Shown here: piece after piece, positions 12,022 to 23,698 of the stretch
Layout of the letters: the number at the start of each line of letters is the position of its first letter
Position numbering within the stretch: the first letter of the stretch is position 1
From: Micropterus salmoides
Lineage: Eukaryota > Chordata > Actinopteri > Centrarchiformes > Centrarchidae
Direction of reading: 5' to 3'
Length of the DNA: 64,000 nt
NCBI RefSeq assembly: GCF_014851395.1
Contig: NW_024043372.1
Location: forward strand, 12,328,469 to 12,392,468
Notes under the pieces: generated by a model
The model's input: only the letters and a program-made list of their open reading frames with translations
What the model was told of the DNA's origin: nothing
The model's database searches: none
Program-made: the position numbers and the translations under genes

Positions 12022-13593
12022 ACAGAGATGAGTCATTGACAGCAACCTTCCAAGCGTCATCTGCCAGAATCTGGTAGGGTGCTTAAGTATTTTATATAAA
12101 GTATAGACATTAAATAACTATGACATTTAAATGATAAATACATTTTAAGAAATTAAGTAAATGAAAAATGATTGAGAGTGCAGAATGGATAATGGTTTGG
12201 TTTCAAAAGTTGTCAGAATTGGAAAAATTCTTAGAATCTTATATAAGTTTGGTCCAGCTATGTTGAACATAATACCCTAACTATTAGCTTCTTCATGTTT
12301 TGTTTTGACTTGGATGGTTAGCAGACTGTTACCACATGACATGATTCAAAACTTGGGCCCTAAACCACTGAGCGATTTATGCACAAGCACCATTAATTTA
12401 AGTTTTAAAAAAAACATCTCTTTGTCTGTGGGTTTGGTTTAAAATGATAAATATTGAAAGGACTGAAAAGCATTTGTGTTTAAAAACTTAAAAACCACCA
12501 ACCACAAATTCAAAGCTCCATGAGCTTGAATGTATTGTTCCAGCATTGACCACGAAAAATAGCAAGTGTGTTTCACTTAAGTACTAAAATTATTTGTCAC
12601 GGTTCTTTTCAGGTTTGCACTCTATCTTGTGTTCTGTCAGTCAGTAAGCAGCACTGTGGAAACAGGGACACTTGCTTGGTGGAGAACAAACCACTCCATC
12701 CCTGACTTTGTTGAAATGGAGGATCAACCAAGCTGAACGGGAGCCCACATAAATATTCTATTAGTATTCTCATGTATTATCCACACACCCTTACATCTGG
12801 CCCATGATATTGTGTAAACATCACTTTGAAGGTATGTTCCAGACCAGCAGAGCAGTGTTTGGATTCAGTGTTACCTCTGCTACAACATTAATATCACACA
12901 GTCTGTCTGCCTGGCTGCGAGCCCGTAACATGTCTTTGGGGATTAACAAAGTTACTGGAATAATACTGTGTTCATGCTGATGCTGCGAGCGAGGTATCAA
13001 GGGAGCTATGAAAGACCAGATAATTAACTCAAGGCCCAACCAAATAAGTCATATTCTGATAAATTATTCAGTATTTTCATGCACCCCCTCCTCATATTGC
13101 AGGCAATACTATGGCGACTCACTGAAACATTAGCAATTATTGTTGTCCATTTTATTACCATGCTCGGTCATTTCCATCTGGATACGCAGTATGGATACAG
13201 AGCTTGTACAGTGTGGTCTAGCATAGTTGATGGATTAGTGCAAGACAGAGAAAACTACCACAACTGAAACGGAAAACTGAAAAAGTTTCAACAAAACTAC
13301 TAAATGAGAGAGACTCATCTTCTATGTGATGGGAAAGAAATGCATTTATATTAAATAAGACTCATGGATTATGTAAATTTCTGACAACTGATTTGTACTT
13401 AAAAGCTCAACAAGTGATCTTTTCACCAGATCAAATTGATGCACATTTGTATACATATTACAATGGTATAGGTAGATGTTGTTGAGAATTCAAAATATGG
13501 GTCTGTTCTACTGCAAATGGTGCTGTGTATTCAATTTTATCTACATAGCCCAAAATAATAGCTTTATGAGGAAAAACTCCCCCAAAAAGATGT
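12022..13593. other. intergenic, no gene recognised
   Basis: AT-rich sequence with no supported exon and no clear repeat signature. Confidence 0.45.
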
Positions 13594-13597
13594 TTAA

Positions 13598-15687
13598 AGA
13601 GGTGGTATTATGCTCATTTTCAGGTTCAAAATCTTATTTAGGGGTTGTACCAGAACAAGTTTACAGGGTTTCATTTTCTAAAAACACCATAATTTTCTCA
13701 TACTGCACATTGCTGCAGCTCCTCTTTTCACCCTGTGTGTTGTACACTCCGCTCTTGAGCTACAGAGTGATGCAACTTACTTGTACAAAATCTTTGTTGG
13801 GAGTTGCACATGTGCAGTTCCCAGGTAAGGACTACTAGCCAATCAGAAGCAGAGAAGGGCGGGTCGTAAGAAACAAGATAGTGTGAACCAAATCAAAGCC
13901 GCTTCAGACTGCGACCTTAACCTAGCAGATGGTATAACTTATTACCAGTCCACATCTTACCATAAGGACTAAACGTTGAACTGTTGCCGGTGTTCTGATG
14001 ATCTATGCTGCCTTGCCGAAAAATGCTACCATAGCGTAAATCGATAGACTCGACTCTACTCGGCCCTGCTCCGTTTTCCGTTGCAGGTAGTACCCAGAGA
14101 TAGTACGTAGTGTTGTGTCGTTCAAAGAATGGTTTGTTCATTTGACCTAATCTTGTATGTGATTCAGGAGGAACGGGTGTCTCAGTCTTGTCTCTGTGAG
14201 TAATTTGTTCATTTACACGCATGCCTGAATAGTCTTGGATTCTTACGTTCACTCGTTACACAGCAGCTGCATGGTCTCCGTCAGCACAGGAAACAGAATT
14301 GATTAGTTCATGACTCTTGAACTGTGGTTCTCTGGGTTTGAGTCGTTCATTTGTCACGTGACAGCTCGCAACTGTGGAGCAGGAATGAACTAATCGTTCA
14401 GTGCTCACATGGGTCCTCCTCGGAGTCTGTCTTCACTCGGCAGGCTGAGTTACTGCCAGCACCGGGGAATGAGAGGCAAGTCTGTTGTCAGGTAACAGTC
14501 ACTGGACTGACATATATCTAATATCTATTTTGATAATTTTGTGACATTTAATGAAGCATAACGTTATTAGGGCACAGTTATGTTGTGCTAAGTTATAGTT
14601 TTAACACAGCCGCACCGTAACTTTAGTCCTGCTTGTGTTTACAGCCAACAGCTGATGAGAGTTTTTCTGGGTCCACTTCAGAGACCTGACAGGGATCTAC
14701 TGGGAGCTGAATTACCACAGAGGTCGTCTCTTCTCCAAAACAAACGGACCGGCTCATTAAAACATTAAAACACAGCCACATAGCAGCGTTAGCCCTGTGG
14801 TTTGTTTACAGCTAACAGCTGATCTGGTCCGCCAGAGAACGCAACTTAACTTTTACTTTTTATTTATCGACAGGGCCGTGCTGTTGTTTCACCGCTCCTC
14901 ACTGATGAACAACCCGCAGTGTTTGAGATTATTATTAAATTTGTTAAATTTTAGTAAGAGTGTGTTTTATTTATCTAGTGTGTCAAGCTTATTACAGGCT
15001 TCCCCCGCAGCCACTTGCGGAGCTCCTCAACTCTATTATATTATATATTCAAGCACATTTTTGTTCCGCCATCACTTATCGTGAAACTGTCAATATTCAA
15101 AATCTACACAACTGATTTCTCACCTCAAAACTTCTCAGAAGTGGATTTAGTGATGAAATTCCATATGAAAACTGTAAAATATAAAACTTTCTGTTGCTGG
15201 CCTCTGTCTGGTGCACACAATGATGATGCAGTGAATAGTGACGATTCTCTCTGACCAATCAGCAGTCTGTCGTATTTTCACGTTACATTTTAGTATCCCT
15301 CATCTGGCTTGGAACCTTGACGGAGGTGAGGTGATACGAAAAAAAGTACCTGGAAGCAGGTACAGGTACAACATTTCTACAATTGAAAACCAAACAAAAG
15401 CGAATCGAGCCAAAGGGCCTCCACTCAGACTAGCTTAGTTTGAGGGCGTGCCTGACCCCACTAGCCGCTTGGCAAGCTTTATGACGTGTTTTCATTGTGA
15501 CGTCACAAGTAAAGGGCTGGACTACAAACGACTTGTTTTCAAGTGGTTCAGAGCAGTGCTTTCTGTGGGAGATGGGAACTCCCTTTGGGCTGGACTTTGG
15601 GCTTTTTCACTTTGCAAACCTGTTTCATGCACAAAAGATATATAACTCAATAAAGGGGAAAAGCCAAAAAAACAGAATACCACTTCT
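13598..15687. mobile_element. TTAA-flanked DNA transposon, copy A (2090 bp)
   Basis: TTAA lies at 13594-13597 and 15688-15691. The ends are AGAGGTGGTATTATG on the left and, on the complement, AGAAGTGGTATTCTG on the right. TTAA targets are typical of piggyBac and Kolobok superfamilies; I cannot decide between them. The several 60-150 codon ORFs inside show no transposase motif, so the copy appears non-autonomous. Copy B at 48872-49440 matches its right 200 bp and a block near 13820-13870 in inverted orientation. Confidence 0.7.
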
Positions 15688-15959
15688 TTAAAGGATAAAG
15701 AGAGGAAAGCTACAGAGCAGGGATCTAAACAGAAGAAACAATAGTGAAATTACAATATGGAGAAGCAGAACCACAATAGATAGATTGTAGACATAATATG
15801 GATCCCAAAGGATGTTGAGCAACATCCAGGCCCATTCATCCATTAGTCATATTCATGATTCCTCCAAAAAAAAAAAAAACTTAAATGGAAGTGTTCCTTT
15901 GTTTATCCATGAACATCAGGCCTGGATTTCATAATGTAGCAGAATTAGATTAAGAGTCA

Positions 15960-16720
15960 CCATGTTATTAATACCACCTGTGTATTTTCCACATGCCAAG
16001 ACCTGTTGTGGTGGCAGCCTGGCTGACGGTGAGTGTCCTGTTTGTTTCTCCTTTTTTCCCCCTGCATTCTGTTTTCCCCTGTATTTTGCCTGCCTCCCTG
16101 TGTCTACACTGCTCCCCTTGCTTGTGTTCTCCCTCTCTCTCCGCTCCTGAGCACAGCTGAAGATCCACACCTGCACCTCATCAGCAGCCTCGTCTGCCTG
16201 CCACACCTGCCAGCAATCACTCCATATCAGCAAGTATATCAACCCCGGTTCTCCACACAATCTCTGCTTGATTGTCATTGCTCCTGACTTGGTGCCACTA
16301 CTTGACTCAAGCTTTTGCAATGTTCCCTGTTCCCCAGTAATTAACTCTGTCTGTCTGCCTTTCCCCAGGTTCACTCACCTCCGTCCACCGTCAAGTCAGC
16401 TGGGCTCGCCTACCTGCCCTCTCCCCTCGAGTGTCTTCCATGGCATCCTCTCGGCTCCCCCTCGTGCCTCGCAGTCAGTCTGCCACCACACTCCTCCACC
16501 AACTCCCCCCCGGTCAATTCCCCCGTGCCTCCTCTCTTCCGGTGCCCCCCAACTCCCTCGTCTGAACCTCCTTGGTCCCACCTGCTCCTCGGCCCCCGGT
16601 GCCCCTCAGCTGCCTTGCCACAGCCCCCTCTGCCCTACTTACTGCTTGGTCCCCCGTGCCCGTATCCCCCCGGCATTCACCTCTACCTCACCTCCACTCC
16701 CTCAACCCCTTTCTTCCCTT
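15960..16720. repeat. pyrimidine-rich repeat-derived segment
   Basis: Strongly C/T-rich on the plus strand. It includes CACACCTGCACCTCATCAGC and a CCCCGGTTCTCCACACAATC stretch that I associate with dispersed fish repeats, followed by Pro/Ser-coding low complexity. The 175-codon ORF across 16268-16795 is a by-product of base composition. Confidence 0.4.
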
Positions 16721-16887
16721 AAAACCTTTTTTAGGGAACACGCAACAAAGACCATTCATAAAACCTTCACATACTTTCAATATAGCCTACTGTGAAAGTA
16801 TGCATGAACACCTTAAATTTTTATGTGCTGACCTCTTTGTTTATAATATTACCAGTCCATTCCAAATTTTCTCAAAGGACCCTCATT

Positions 16888-17446
16888 AGGGCCCATGTCC
16901 ACCAAAACGTTTTTTACCAGCTGAAAACGCCACCTGCTCGTCTGAAAACTCCTAGCTGGGAGGGCTAGGGCGCGTTTTGAAGGCACAGTGGGGTTTTATC
17001 TTTTTTTTTTTGAGAGGCTGTGGTTGCTATGATACACAATGTCTGTGGAGGTAATGTGGTGCAAGTAGGGTAGGCTACTTAATTTTACTGAATGTAAAAA
17101 TGTCACCACAAAGTACATAGGCCTGCTTGCTCTGGCCTTTGCTCTGCATGAAGAGAAGGCTGAAACATGAGCACAGACTCTCCGTACGTGGATTCATGAG
17201 ATTTTGCGGGCGAGTAGGCACATCGCTTCGTTGAAGATCGGATGTGCTCGGTTTGGTGTTTGTCCCACCCCTCCTGCACTGTGATTGGACGGCTGGGTAA
17301 AAAGTGACAGTGACGAGCGCAGCGTTTTTCTCTCGGCGCCTCGTCACGCTCCTGGCATTTTTACCAGCTTGGAATAACGCGGCGATCCCATGAATTGAAA
17401 AAAGACGCTGGCGTCAGAAAAAAACGCTTTAGTGGACACGGGCCCT
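16888..17446. mobile_element. MITE-like element with ~20-bp inverted termini
   Basis: The left end AGGGCCCATGTCCACCAAAACG matches the complement of the right end, AGGGCCCGTGTCCACTAAAGCG, with four mismatches. No exact target duplication is visible. The 559-bp interior has no coding potential. Confidence 0.65.
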
Positions 17447-18216
17447 GACTGTTTATTGTAAGACACAAGACCAATTGTGTCCCAACTCTCAAGGATCTCC
17501 AAGTGAATCCAGAAAAGAAAGGACTCCACTTAAAAATAGAAGTAGCCTACATTAATACATTTTGAACAGCAAAATAAATACAACTAATAATTTTAAATAA
17601 AAGTATAAATGAGTATATGATAAGAGCCAGGTCCATTTTACAGATGTGAGAAAAGTTAATAAACTTTTGAGCTAAGATTATTTTGTCACACAAATCATAC
17701 ACCAAAATAATCTAAATTTTGAGGCTGCACAGTACGGAAGAGTAATGCATAGGCTGTACACAGAGAAACTTTTCTCAAATATATCCTGAATTCCAATCTG
17801 AATCAGAAACTCCCCTCTTACTGGGAGAAATGCCCAAATGCCAATTAATTGCAGCAAAACTTATCTCCTCATGCAACAACCAGTGGAAACTAATATAGAT
17901 ACAAATCGTTGTTGTTCTTAAAATCGTTTTAAATTTTGTTGATTTTATTCTGATTGTTTTTTATCTTATGTTTTATCATGTGCCTTCTATGTTCTATTTT
18001 GTGGATTGGGACCATGTCTTTTAGTGAGTTTCAATTTGAATTCAAACTTGATAGATTTATTGATAAAATGACATTATCACAATATTATTATTAATATGAT
18101 ATATTATTTGTTATTTTAATAATCATTCCTTGGAAAAATACTACCACTTGTTAAAAAGCAAGACATAGGCCTACTTTCAATCTAAGATAGGCTATAGTTT
18201 GTTTATATTTTTCAAT

Positions 18217-18261
<45 letters not shown>

Positions 18262-18740
18262 TATATGTGACTGATATAAAGTTGTAAGTACATTTTTTTT
18301 TTTGGTGGGTTTTTAATTATTAAATGCTTGGGCAAGAATCAGAAGCAGTCTACAATTGTATAGCCATTAATGCAGAAGAATTACTGTAGGTTGCAGTCTT
18401 AACTCGCATATCGTATTTTTTATATATATATATTATATAATTTTTTTTTTTTTTCTCGGTTCTTCATCGTCTTCTTCCCGTCACTGTTACAGTTAATGTT
18501 CTACATACTGCCACCTGCTTTACCGGGGGAACGTAGCAGTTTTTATTTTATTTTATATAAAGGTTAAAAATACAGGAGATTTACGGGAAAATATTTAAAG
18601 GGGGCGACACCGGGATAGAATGGTAAATTACGAGATAATCCCGGGAAAAACCGGAGGGTTGACAGGTATGAAGCTTGACAAGAGCACAGAGCAAGGGGTT
18701 AAATCCTTTTTGTTACCATGGAGATAAAGACAGCGGTCGC
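17447..18740. other. AT-rich intergenic stretch upstream of phc2
   Basis: No gene. It contains the (TA)18 tract and poly-T runs. Near 18600-18670 there is a CCGGGAAAAACCGGAGGGTT-type block that looks like the end of another dispersed repeat. Confidence 0.4.
18223..18258. repeat. (TA)18 microsatellite
   Basis: Uninterrupted TA dinucleotides. Confidence 0.95.
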
Positions 18741-18749
18741 CAGTTGACA

Positions 18750-18950
18750 GGCGCATGGAACAAGAGACGGGAGAGGGGAACTGTTGATTGACGGCAGAAG
18801 AGGCGGGGTCAAATATTATACTCTGTGCTCATTGGCCGGATATGTCACGTTGTCACTTCGGAATGCAAATGAAAAGAGTCGTTTAGGTCCCACCCCTGCT
18901 GCTCTTTCGCTGCCGCTGGTCTGCTCCTCTGAGCCTGTCGGTTGGATACA
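18750..18950 (+). promoter_or_regulatory. phc2: probable main promoter of phc2
   Basis: Base composition changes here to GC- and CpG-richer DNA. Visible elements are an inverted CCAAT box (ATTGG within TGCTCATTGGCCGG, about 18831), a perfect octamer ATGCAAAT at 18863-18870, a weak AT-rich AAATATTATAC near 18811, and GGCGGGG near 18803. It lies directly upstream of a sequence ending in a good splice donor. The transcription start cannot be fixed by eye. Confidence 0.55.
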
Positions 18951-19048
18951 GCGAGCCACCATCCAGAAATGGTGTAGAATATCAGAAAAAAAACAGCGAG
19001 GGAAGAGCGGCCAGAAAGAGGAGCGAGGCTACAAGGCTTTACGATAAC
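18900..19048 (+). other. phc2: phc2 exon 1, untranslated (5' end uncertain)
   Basis: CpG-rich sequence ends ACGATAACG followed by GTAAGG at 19049, a good donor. No ATG-initiated frame continues into exon 2, so this is read as 5' UTR, as expected for PHC2-type genes, whose start codon lies in the second exon. The next exon is 12.2 kb downstream. The start coordinate is an estimate. Confidence 0.5.
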
Positions 19049-19122
19049 GGTAAGGCGACGTCTAGTTTGCCTCTTGGCACAGGGTGTCACGGTTGGCACG
19101 AGGGTCAGTCACCGTTTGGGTC

Positions 19123-19145
19123 TGTGTGTGTGTGTGTGTGTGTGT
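19123..19145. repeat. (TG)n microsatellite
   Basis: About eleven TG units just inside intron 1. Confidence 0.9.
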
Positions 19146-21045
19146 CGGAACGCGTGAGGTTAATCGGTCGCTATAGCTAACGTCGTCTCGGGGCCCCAAA
19201 ACAGAAGCAGGCAGCAACATTTGTTTCTAGCATGCTTGCTAACGTTGACGTTAGTTCAGCGGCTAAAGTTTAGCCTGCAAAGCCTTCACGTAGTTAAAAA
19301 GACACCGCACTAACGGTTACTGTGACGAATAACAAGTAAGTTAGCGCTAACGTTAGCCAATGTTGTCACGGACCATCATGGAGAAAATTAGCTATGAATG
19401 AAAATCTGCCTGGGAGCAAAACGTGTAAATTGAATGTTCTGGGCAGCAATAGCATCTTTTCTTTAGCTTTTCCAGTTTTTACGTTGCCTCGGCTAAAGTT
19501 AGCCAGGTGCTTTCTTATTAAAGAACTTTGGTTCCATAGGTCATGACCTTTGGCACGGAGGAGGAGTTAGCTAGTCATTTTGACAAGTGCAGAAAATCAC
19601 TGAGGATAATCCTAATGCTCCACTAGAGATGGAATAGTGTGGCCATGGCCTTCCAGTGACCTGAGTATGGTCAAAGTAATACCACAGTTATATCTAACCC
19701 CCAACCACCCTTCAGTGTGACTGTGTTTAGCCAGTGTGTGGTTAGGTGTGTCTCACCTTTTTTTTTTTTAAGAAAGCTGGAACTAGCAAACTGTCACACT
19801 TTACTTCTGATTAGATTTACTCCAAAATTATGTACGTCCGGGCTGCTGGTGCAAAGAAAAAAAACGCTCACTGGCCCACACTCAGATGCTGGATCAGTAC
19901 ATTAGAGGCTATTTAAACCAGCAACGAAACAGAAAACACATTGGATTCAGAAAAATATATACAGCTAGAGGCACACTCTCCAGAGATGTTGATTCCCTGG
20001 CATTTTTTGTCACATGACTGTTGAGTGCAAGTCACCACAGACCCACATGTCCTTTTATCAACAGGTTATCCTTTTTCTGAATTGATCAACATCCTGTTGC
20101 ACTAGCTGTGTGTAAGTTCAAACTTAGCCAAGTTGTAACATAAATTGGTGATTTATGCATTACTAAAGTAAAATGAGTTAAAATATAACTCTAGGGAACA
20201 AATAAACAACACATGCCCCAGGGTAGGTGTAAAATATAAAATTTGTTGTTTTTCTGCCACACAGCATCATTTTTTATTAATTCCATGTCATTTTGCAACA
20301 CAGTAATCCAACAGAGATCTAGTTCATTGATATAATTCATGTCTGTCTAGCTTACAGCGATTCTAAGTAGCTCGTACCGGCCAGAAAAAGCCAAATATGT
20401 TCAACAATGTTCAAACCTAGAGAAATGCATCCCCCCCCTTTTTTTTTTTTTTTTTAAATAAAGGTAACAGTGCATTTCATTTGGTTGCCTGTCAATGTCG
20501 TTGTATTTCCCTTTACCTCCTCTAGTTGCTTTAACGTCTTGGGAAACACGGGTCAGAGGGACGAAGAAAGTCTACGAACGTGACTACATGTAATGTGAAT
20601 AAAACTTTAATTTATTACCTTGTCCGTAAACATGCTTTCTGCCTGAGTTACATCAGATAGATTTACATTTGCAATGTTGATTGTTAAACAATGAAGAAAA
20701 CAACTCCCAAGATACCATGGTACTTCATGATGTCATGAAACCATGTGTTTTGTTATTGTTTTGATTTGAGAGACCCCTAGTGGCAGAAATGGCATATGTT
20801 TAATGGGCAGAGCCTGTTGTGACTAGGGCTTGGGGATATATCAAATATATCAGATATATTTAAGTGTTTGAGTGATATGGCAGCTGAACATATCATCATG
20901 ATCAAGTTGTTCTTTGCACATTTTAGTAATTTATTTCTGTATTAAATGCATGTGGCATTGACATGCAGGAGACTCGCTCTCCCTCCCACACAGTCACAGA
21001 CTCCCCAAACTAATTAACCATTGTTGTCCTGACCAAGTTAACTTC
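19146..21045. other. 5' part of phc2 intron 1
   Basis: The first ~250 bases are CpG-rich and contain nested palindromes, TTAGCGCTAA at 19341-19350 and GCTAACGTTAGC at 19346-19357. The remainder is AT-rich with poly-T runs. No exon was recognised. Confidence 0.45.
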
Positions 21046-22300
21046 AGTTCAACATACCCAGGAAATCTTTTCATTATCTGGCTTCACTAACCCTAACAAT
21101 TAAGATCGGGATAAGCGGTCCCACAAAGCTGGTTACCAACTTGGTAAGTCAACCCAGGGTTTCCCAATCCAGCCGTGAGTGTGTTAACATAAAAGAGTTA
21201 GCAGCTGAGGACCAATCGCAGACATGAACAGGTCCACTTAAAGCAGAATGGCATATTTTACAAACGAAGAGCAAACTATAACCCTACAAAAATACGACAT
21301 ACCGTAGTTTAAGTAACACAGCTGCAACTGACACATGCCGGGAGACAGAAAACGCAGTCAGTGTAAATGCCTAAATGAACAGGAGTAGTCTATAATAATG
21401 CATTGATTTTGATGTGTTCTCATGGCATCTATGAAAATAGTAGCCTTATTCTTTCAGCTCGGCTGTGTGTTTCTACATTAAAAGACTCAGCCACTGAATA
21501 GCCTAAGTGGTCGACCCACCTTTTAAGAAATTCTTGTCACTTAAAAAGAGATTAGTTTATTTAACACACTCAAAAGTGTTCCAAACATTGTTCTAAATTA
21601 ATAAAATGTGCTGAAATTGTGGTTGAAAGACTGAATCTCAACGTTTAGGCTACTGAAAACTCACCTCAATACCTGCGCCCACATAGCAAAAGGTGGGGTG
21701 GGACGTGACTAGTCTCTATGATAGCCTATCTTATAGGCTATTTATTTTAGGTTAGTAGCTATGTTTATATTAAAATTAATTTCAATATCCCTACCAAACT
21801 GCTCATAATATTCAGCCTCACATAAGAAAAATGAAACCCATTTATTTTAACGGCTGCGACAGGCTGTGTGAAACGGACTGGGTAGCAAATAAAAATTATA
21901 AAACACATTTCATAGCAGTAAGTATAGGTTTACTGTAAAAACCCATACAATAGTAGCTTACAAGGCTTTCAGTCAGTCTCTGTAGGATGATATTGCTGTA
22001 CAAAAGTTTCTCCACATCACCGCAGCTAACATTAAAGCAGGCTATAAAACAGTCTGTGGGATCTCCTACAGATGGAGATGTCATTTTCCAAGAAAGCTGA
22101 TTGGTCAGGAGGCTGTGCTTTTTATAGAGTTGATCTCTTATCTGGAATATAACCTGATCCAGAGCAGGTTAGCCGTTCAGCATAAGTTACCATGGCGATC
22201 TACCCCAGTAAGAAGTGAACCGCTGTTGTTGTACTGAAAACCCAGGGTTTACCCCTAAGTTACCTCAATAAGGTCAAATCCTGCTTCGTGGTACAGGCCC
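21046..22300. mobile_element. second copy of the 8613-11998 element family, lacking both hAT insertions
   Basis: It shares with the first copy AGTTCAACATACCCAGGA at the left, the CATAAAAGAG / AGTTAGCAGC block, CTTATTCTTTCAGCTCGGCT, TACCTGCGCCCACAT, and the right terminus GCTTCGTGGTACAGGCC. The extreme left TIR is missing, so the copy is 5'-truncated. It carries segments absent from copy 1 (for example about 21100-21145 and 21500-21600), so both have lost different parts. It lies in phc2 intron 1. Confidence 0.75.
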
Positions 22301-22990
22301 CTGGTCGATCATATGGTGTTTCAGTTTCTGGAGGGCAGATGTGAGACAAACTACTGTCCTCTGCAAAATAAACCACAAAATGATGGCTACTGAAGCAGTA
22401 CCACAAATCCATCTTTTACCAAAAAAAAAATGAATAACAGTCAGGTCAACAAAGATTTGTGTATGTAGGCAAGGGTTAGTATCATGTCTTTTATTATTTT
22501 TATTTTATTCATACAAAAGTATTTGGTGTGGCCTTGTCTAAGTCCCACCCCAGCATGTATCATAACAATTGTTGCCTATGGGTACACACTGTCAAGAGGG
22601 TCAGATCATGCCCAGTAATTTGCTTTTTTCAAGAATAAAAAGCAGCAACAGGCCCAATGAGGGTACTGGGGTTGATTGCAGGGGATGCTTGCTTTATGCA
22701 CTTAAAAGCATGGCAAGCTGTTATTATAGAATAGAGTGACTCTTTTTAAACCCAAGATCACACAGCTCGGGAAAATTAGCCAGAGACAACTATTTGCACA
22801 TCTAATCTTACAGCTCACACCTGGTCTGATGCATTAAGTGTTATGAAAATTTTGATTTGTTTATTTCACAAGAGGGTGAGGTCCACATGTCTTTGTCATG
22901 TTTTGTTTAGACTAGTGCTGCACAAATTCTTTCCTATGAAGGGCCAAAAATTTATCTGGATGGAAAATAAATGTTGATGTTATGTGAAAT

Positions 22991-23101
22991 TCCATCGTCA
23001 ACCGCTTATCCTGCGTACAGGGTCGCTGGAGCCAATCCCAGCTTACATGGGGCAAAAGGCGGGGTATACCCTGGACAGGTCGCCAGTCCATCGCAGGGCG
23101 T
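22991..23101. repeat. interspersed repeat (ACCGCTTATCCTGCGTACAG type)
   Basis: ACCGCTTATCCTGCGTACAG followed by an AAAGGCGGGGTATACCCTGG stretch and ACAGGTCGCCAGTCCATCGC is a familiar teleost dispersed repeat. It is the same family as the host of the nest at 8545/12021. Confidence 0.6.
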
Positions 23102-23224
23102 GAAATTACATTACATATTTCAAAATAACACTACTACTTTAATTTGCTTAAAAGTTTTATTAATTTGCAGAGATGATTGTCAGAAACATCCATATGCTTC
23201 TTTTTGGGAGCATATAACTATCTA

Positions 23225-23507
23225 GACAGAACAAAATTATAAACGCAACACTTTTTTGTCTTTCGCCCCCATTCATCATGAGCTGAACTCAAAGATCTAA
23301 CACTTTCTCTATGTACATGAAAGGCCTATTTCTCTCAAATATTGTTCCCAAATCTGTCAAAATCTGCGTTAGTGAGCACTTCTCCTTTGCTGAGATAATC
23401 CATCCACCTCACAGGTGGCATATCAAGATGCTGATAAGACAGCATGGGTATTGCACAAGTGTGCCTTAGGCTGGCCACAAAAAAAGGCCACTCGAAAATG
23501 TACAGTA
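23225..23507. mobile_element. truncated Tc1/mariner-type end
   Basis: Starts ACAGAACAAAATTATAAACG and continues through TTTCTCTCAAATATTGTTCC, GAGATAATCCATCCACCTCA and TGTGCCTTAGGCTGGCCACA, a pattern recalled from the terminal/untranslated part of fish Tc1-like elements. No transposase follows, because at about 23507 the sequence switches to a MITE fragment. Confidence 0.6.
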
Positions 23508-23698
23508 AAATTAAAAGCTTTTATCAGTCCTTTTTCCTCAACAAAATAAACATTTTAATAAAAAAATTAAGTCCTAATTAGTGTATTATTCAAGTGAATA
23601 AAATCAAACATTTATTGAATATTTATTCAACATTTGTTATATTATTGAAAAAAATGATCTTGCGATAATTATTGTTGTTGTTTTATTGTCCAGCCCTA
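23507..23698 (-). mobile_element. half of a hAT-type MITE, same family as 57621-58108
   Basis: Read on the minus strand it starts TAGGGCTGGACAATAAAAC and parallels the first ~200 bp of the complete element at 57621-58108, including the ACTTAATTTTTTTATTAA-like and CCTTTTTCCTCA-like blocks. The distal half is missing, cut at the junction with the Tc1 fragment. Confidence 0.7.

Noticed and set aside
13917..14252. 111-codon minus-strand ORF as a transposase of the TTAA element
   Set aside because: No catalytic motif or similarity that I can name; the element looks non-autonomous.
15962..16374. 152-codon minus-strand ORF
   Set aside because: Lies opposite the pyrimidine-rich repeat; Lys/Glu/Arg-rich composition is the complement of CT-rich DNA.
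16268..16795. 175-codon Pro/Ser/Cys-rich ORF
   Set aside because: Its composition follows from C-rich low-complexity repeat DNA; no domain, no splice context, and other frames are equally open.
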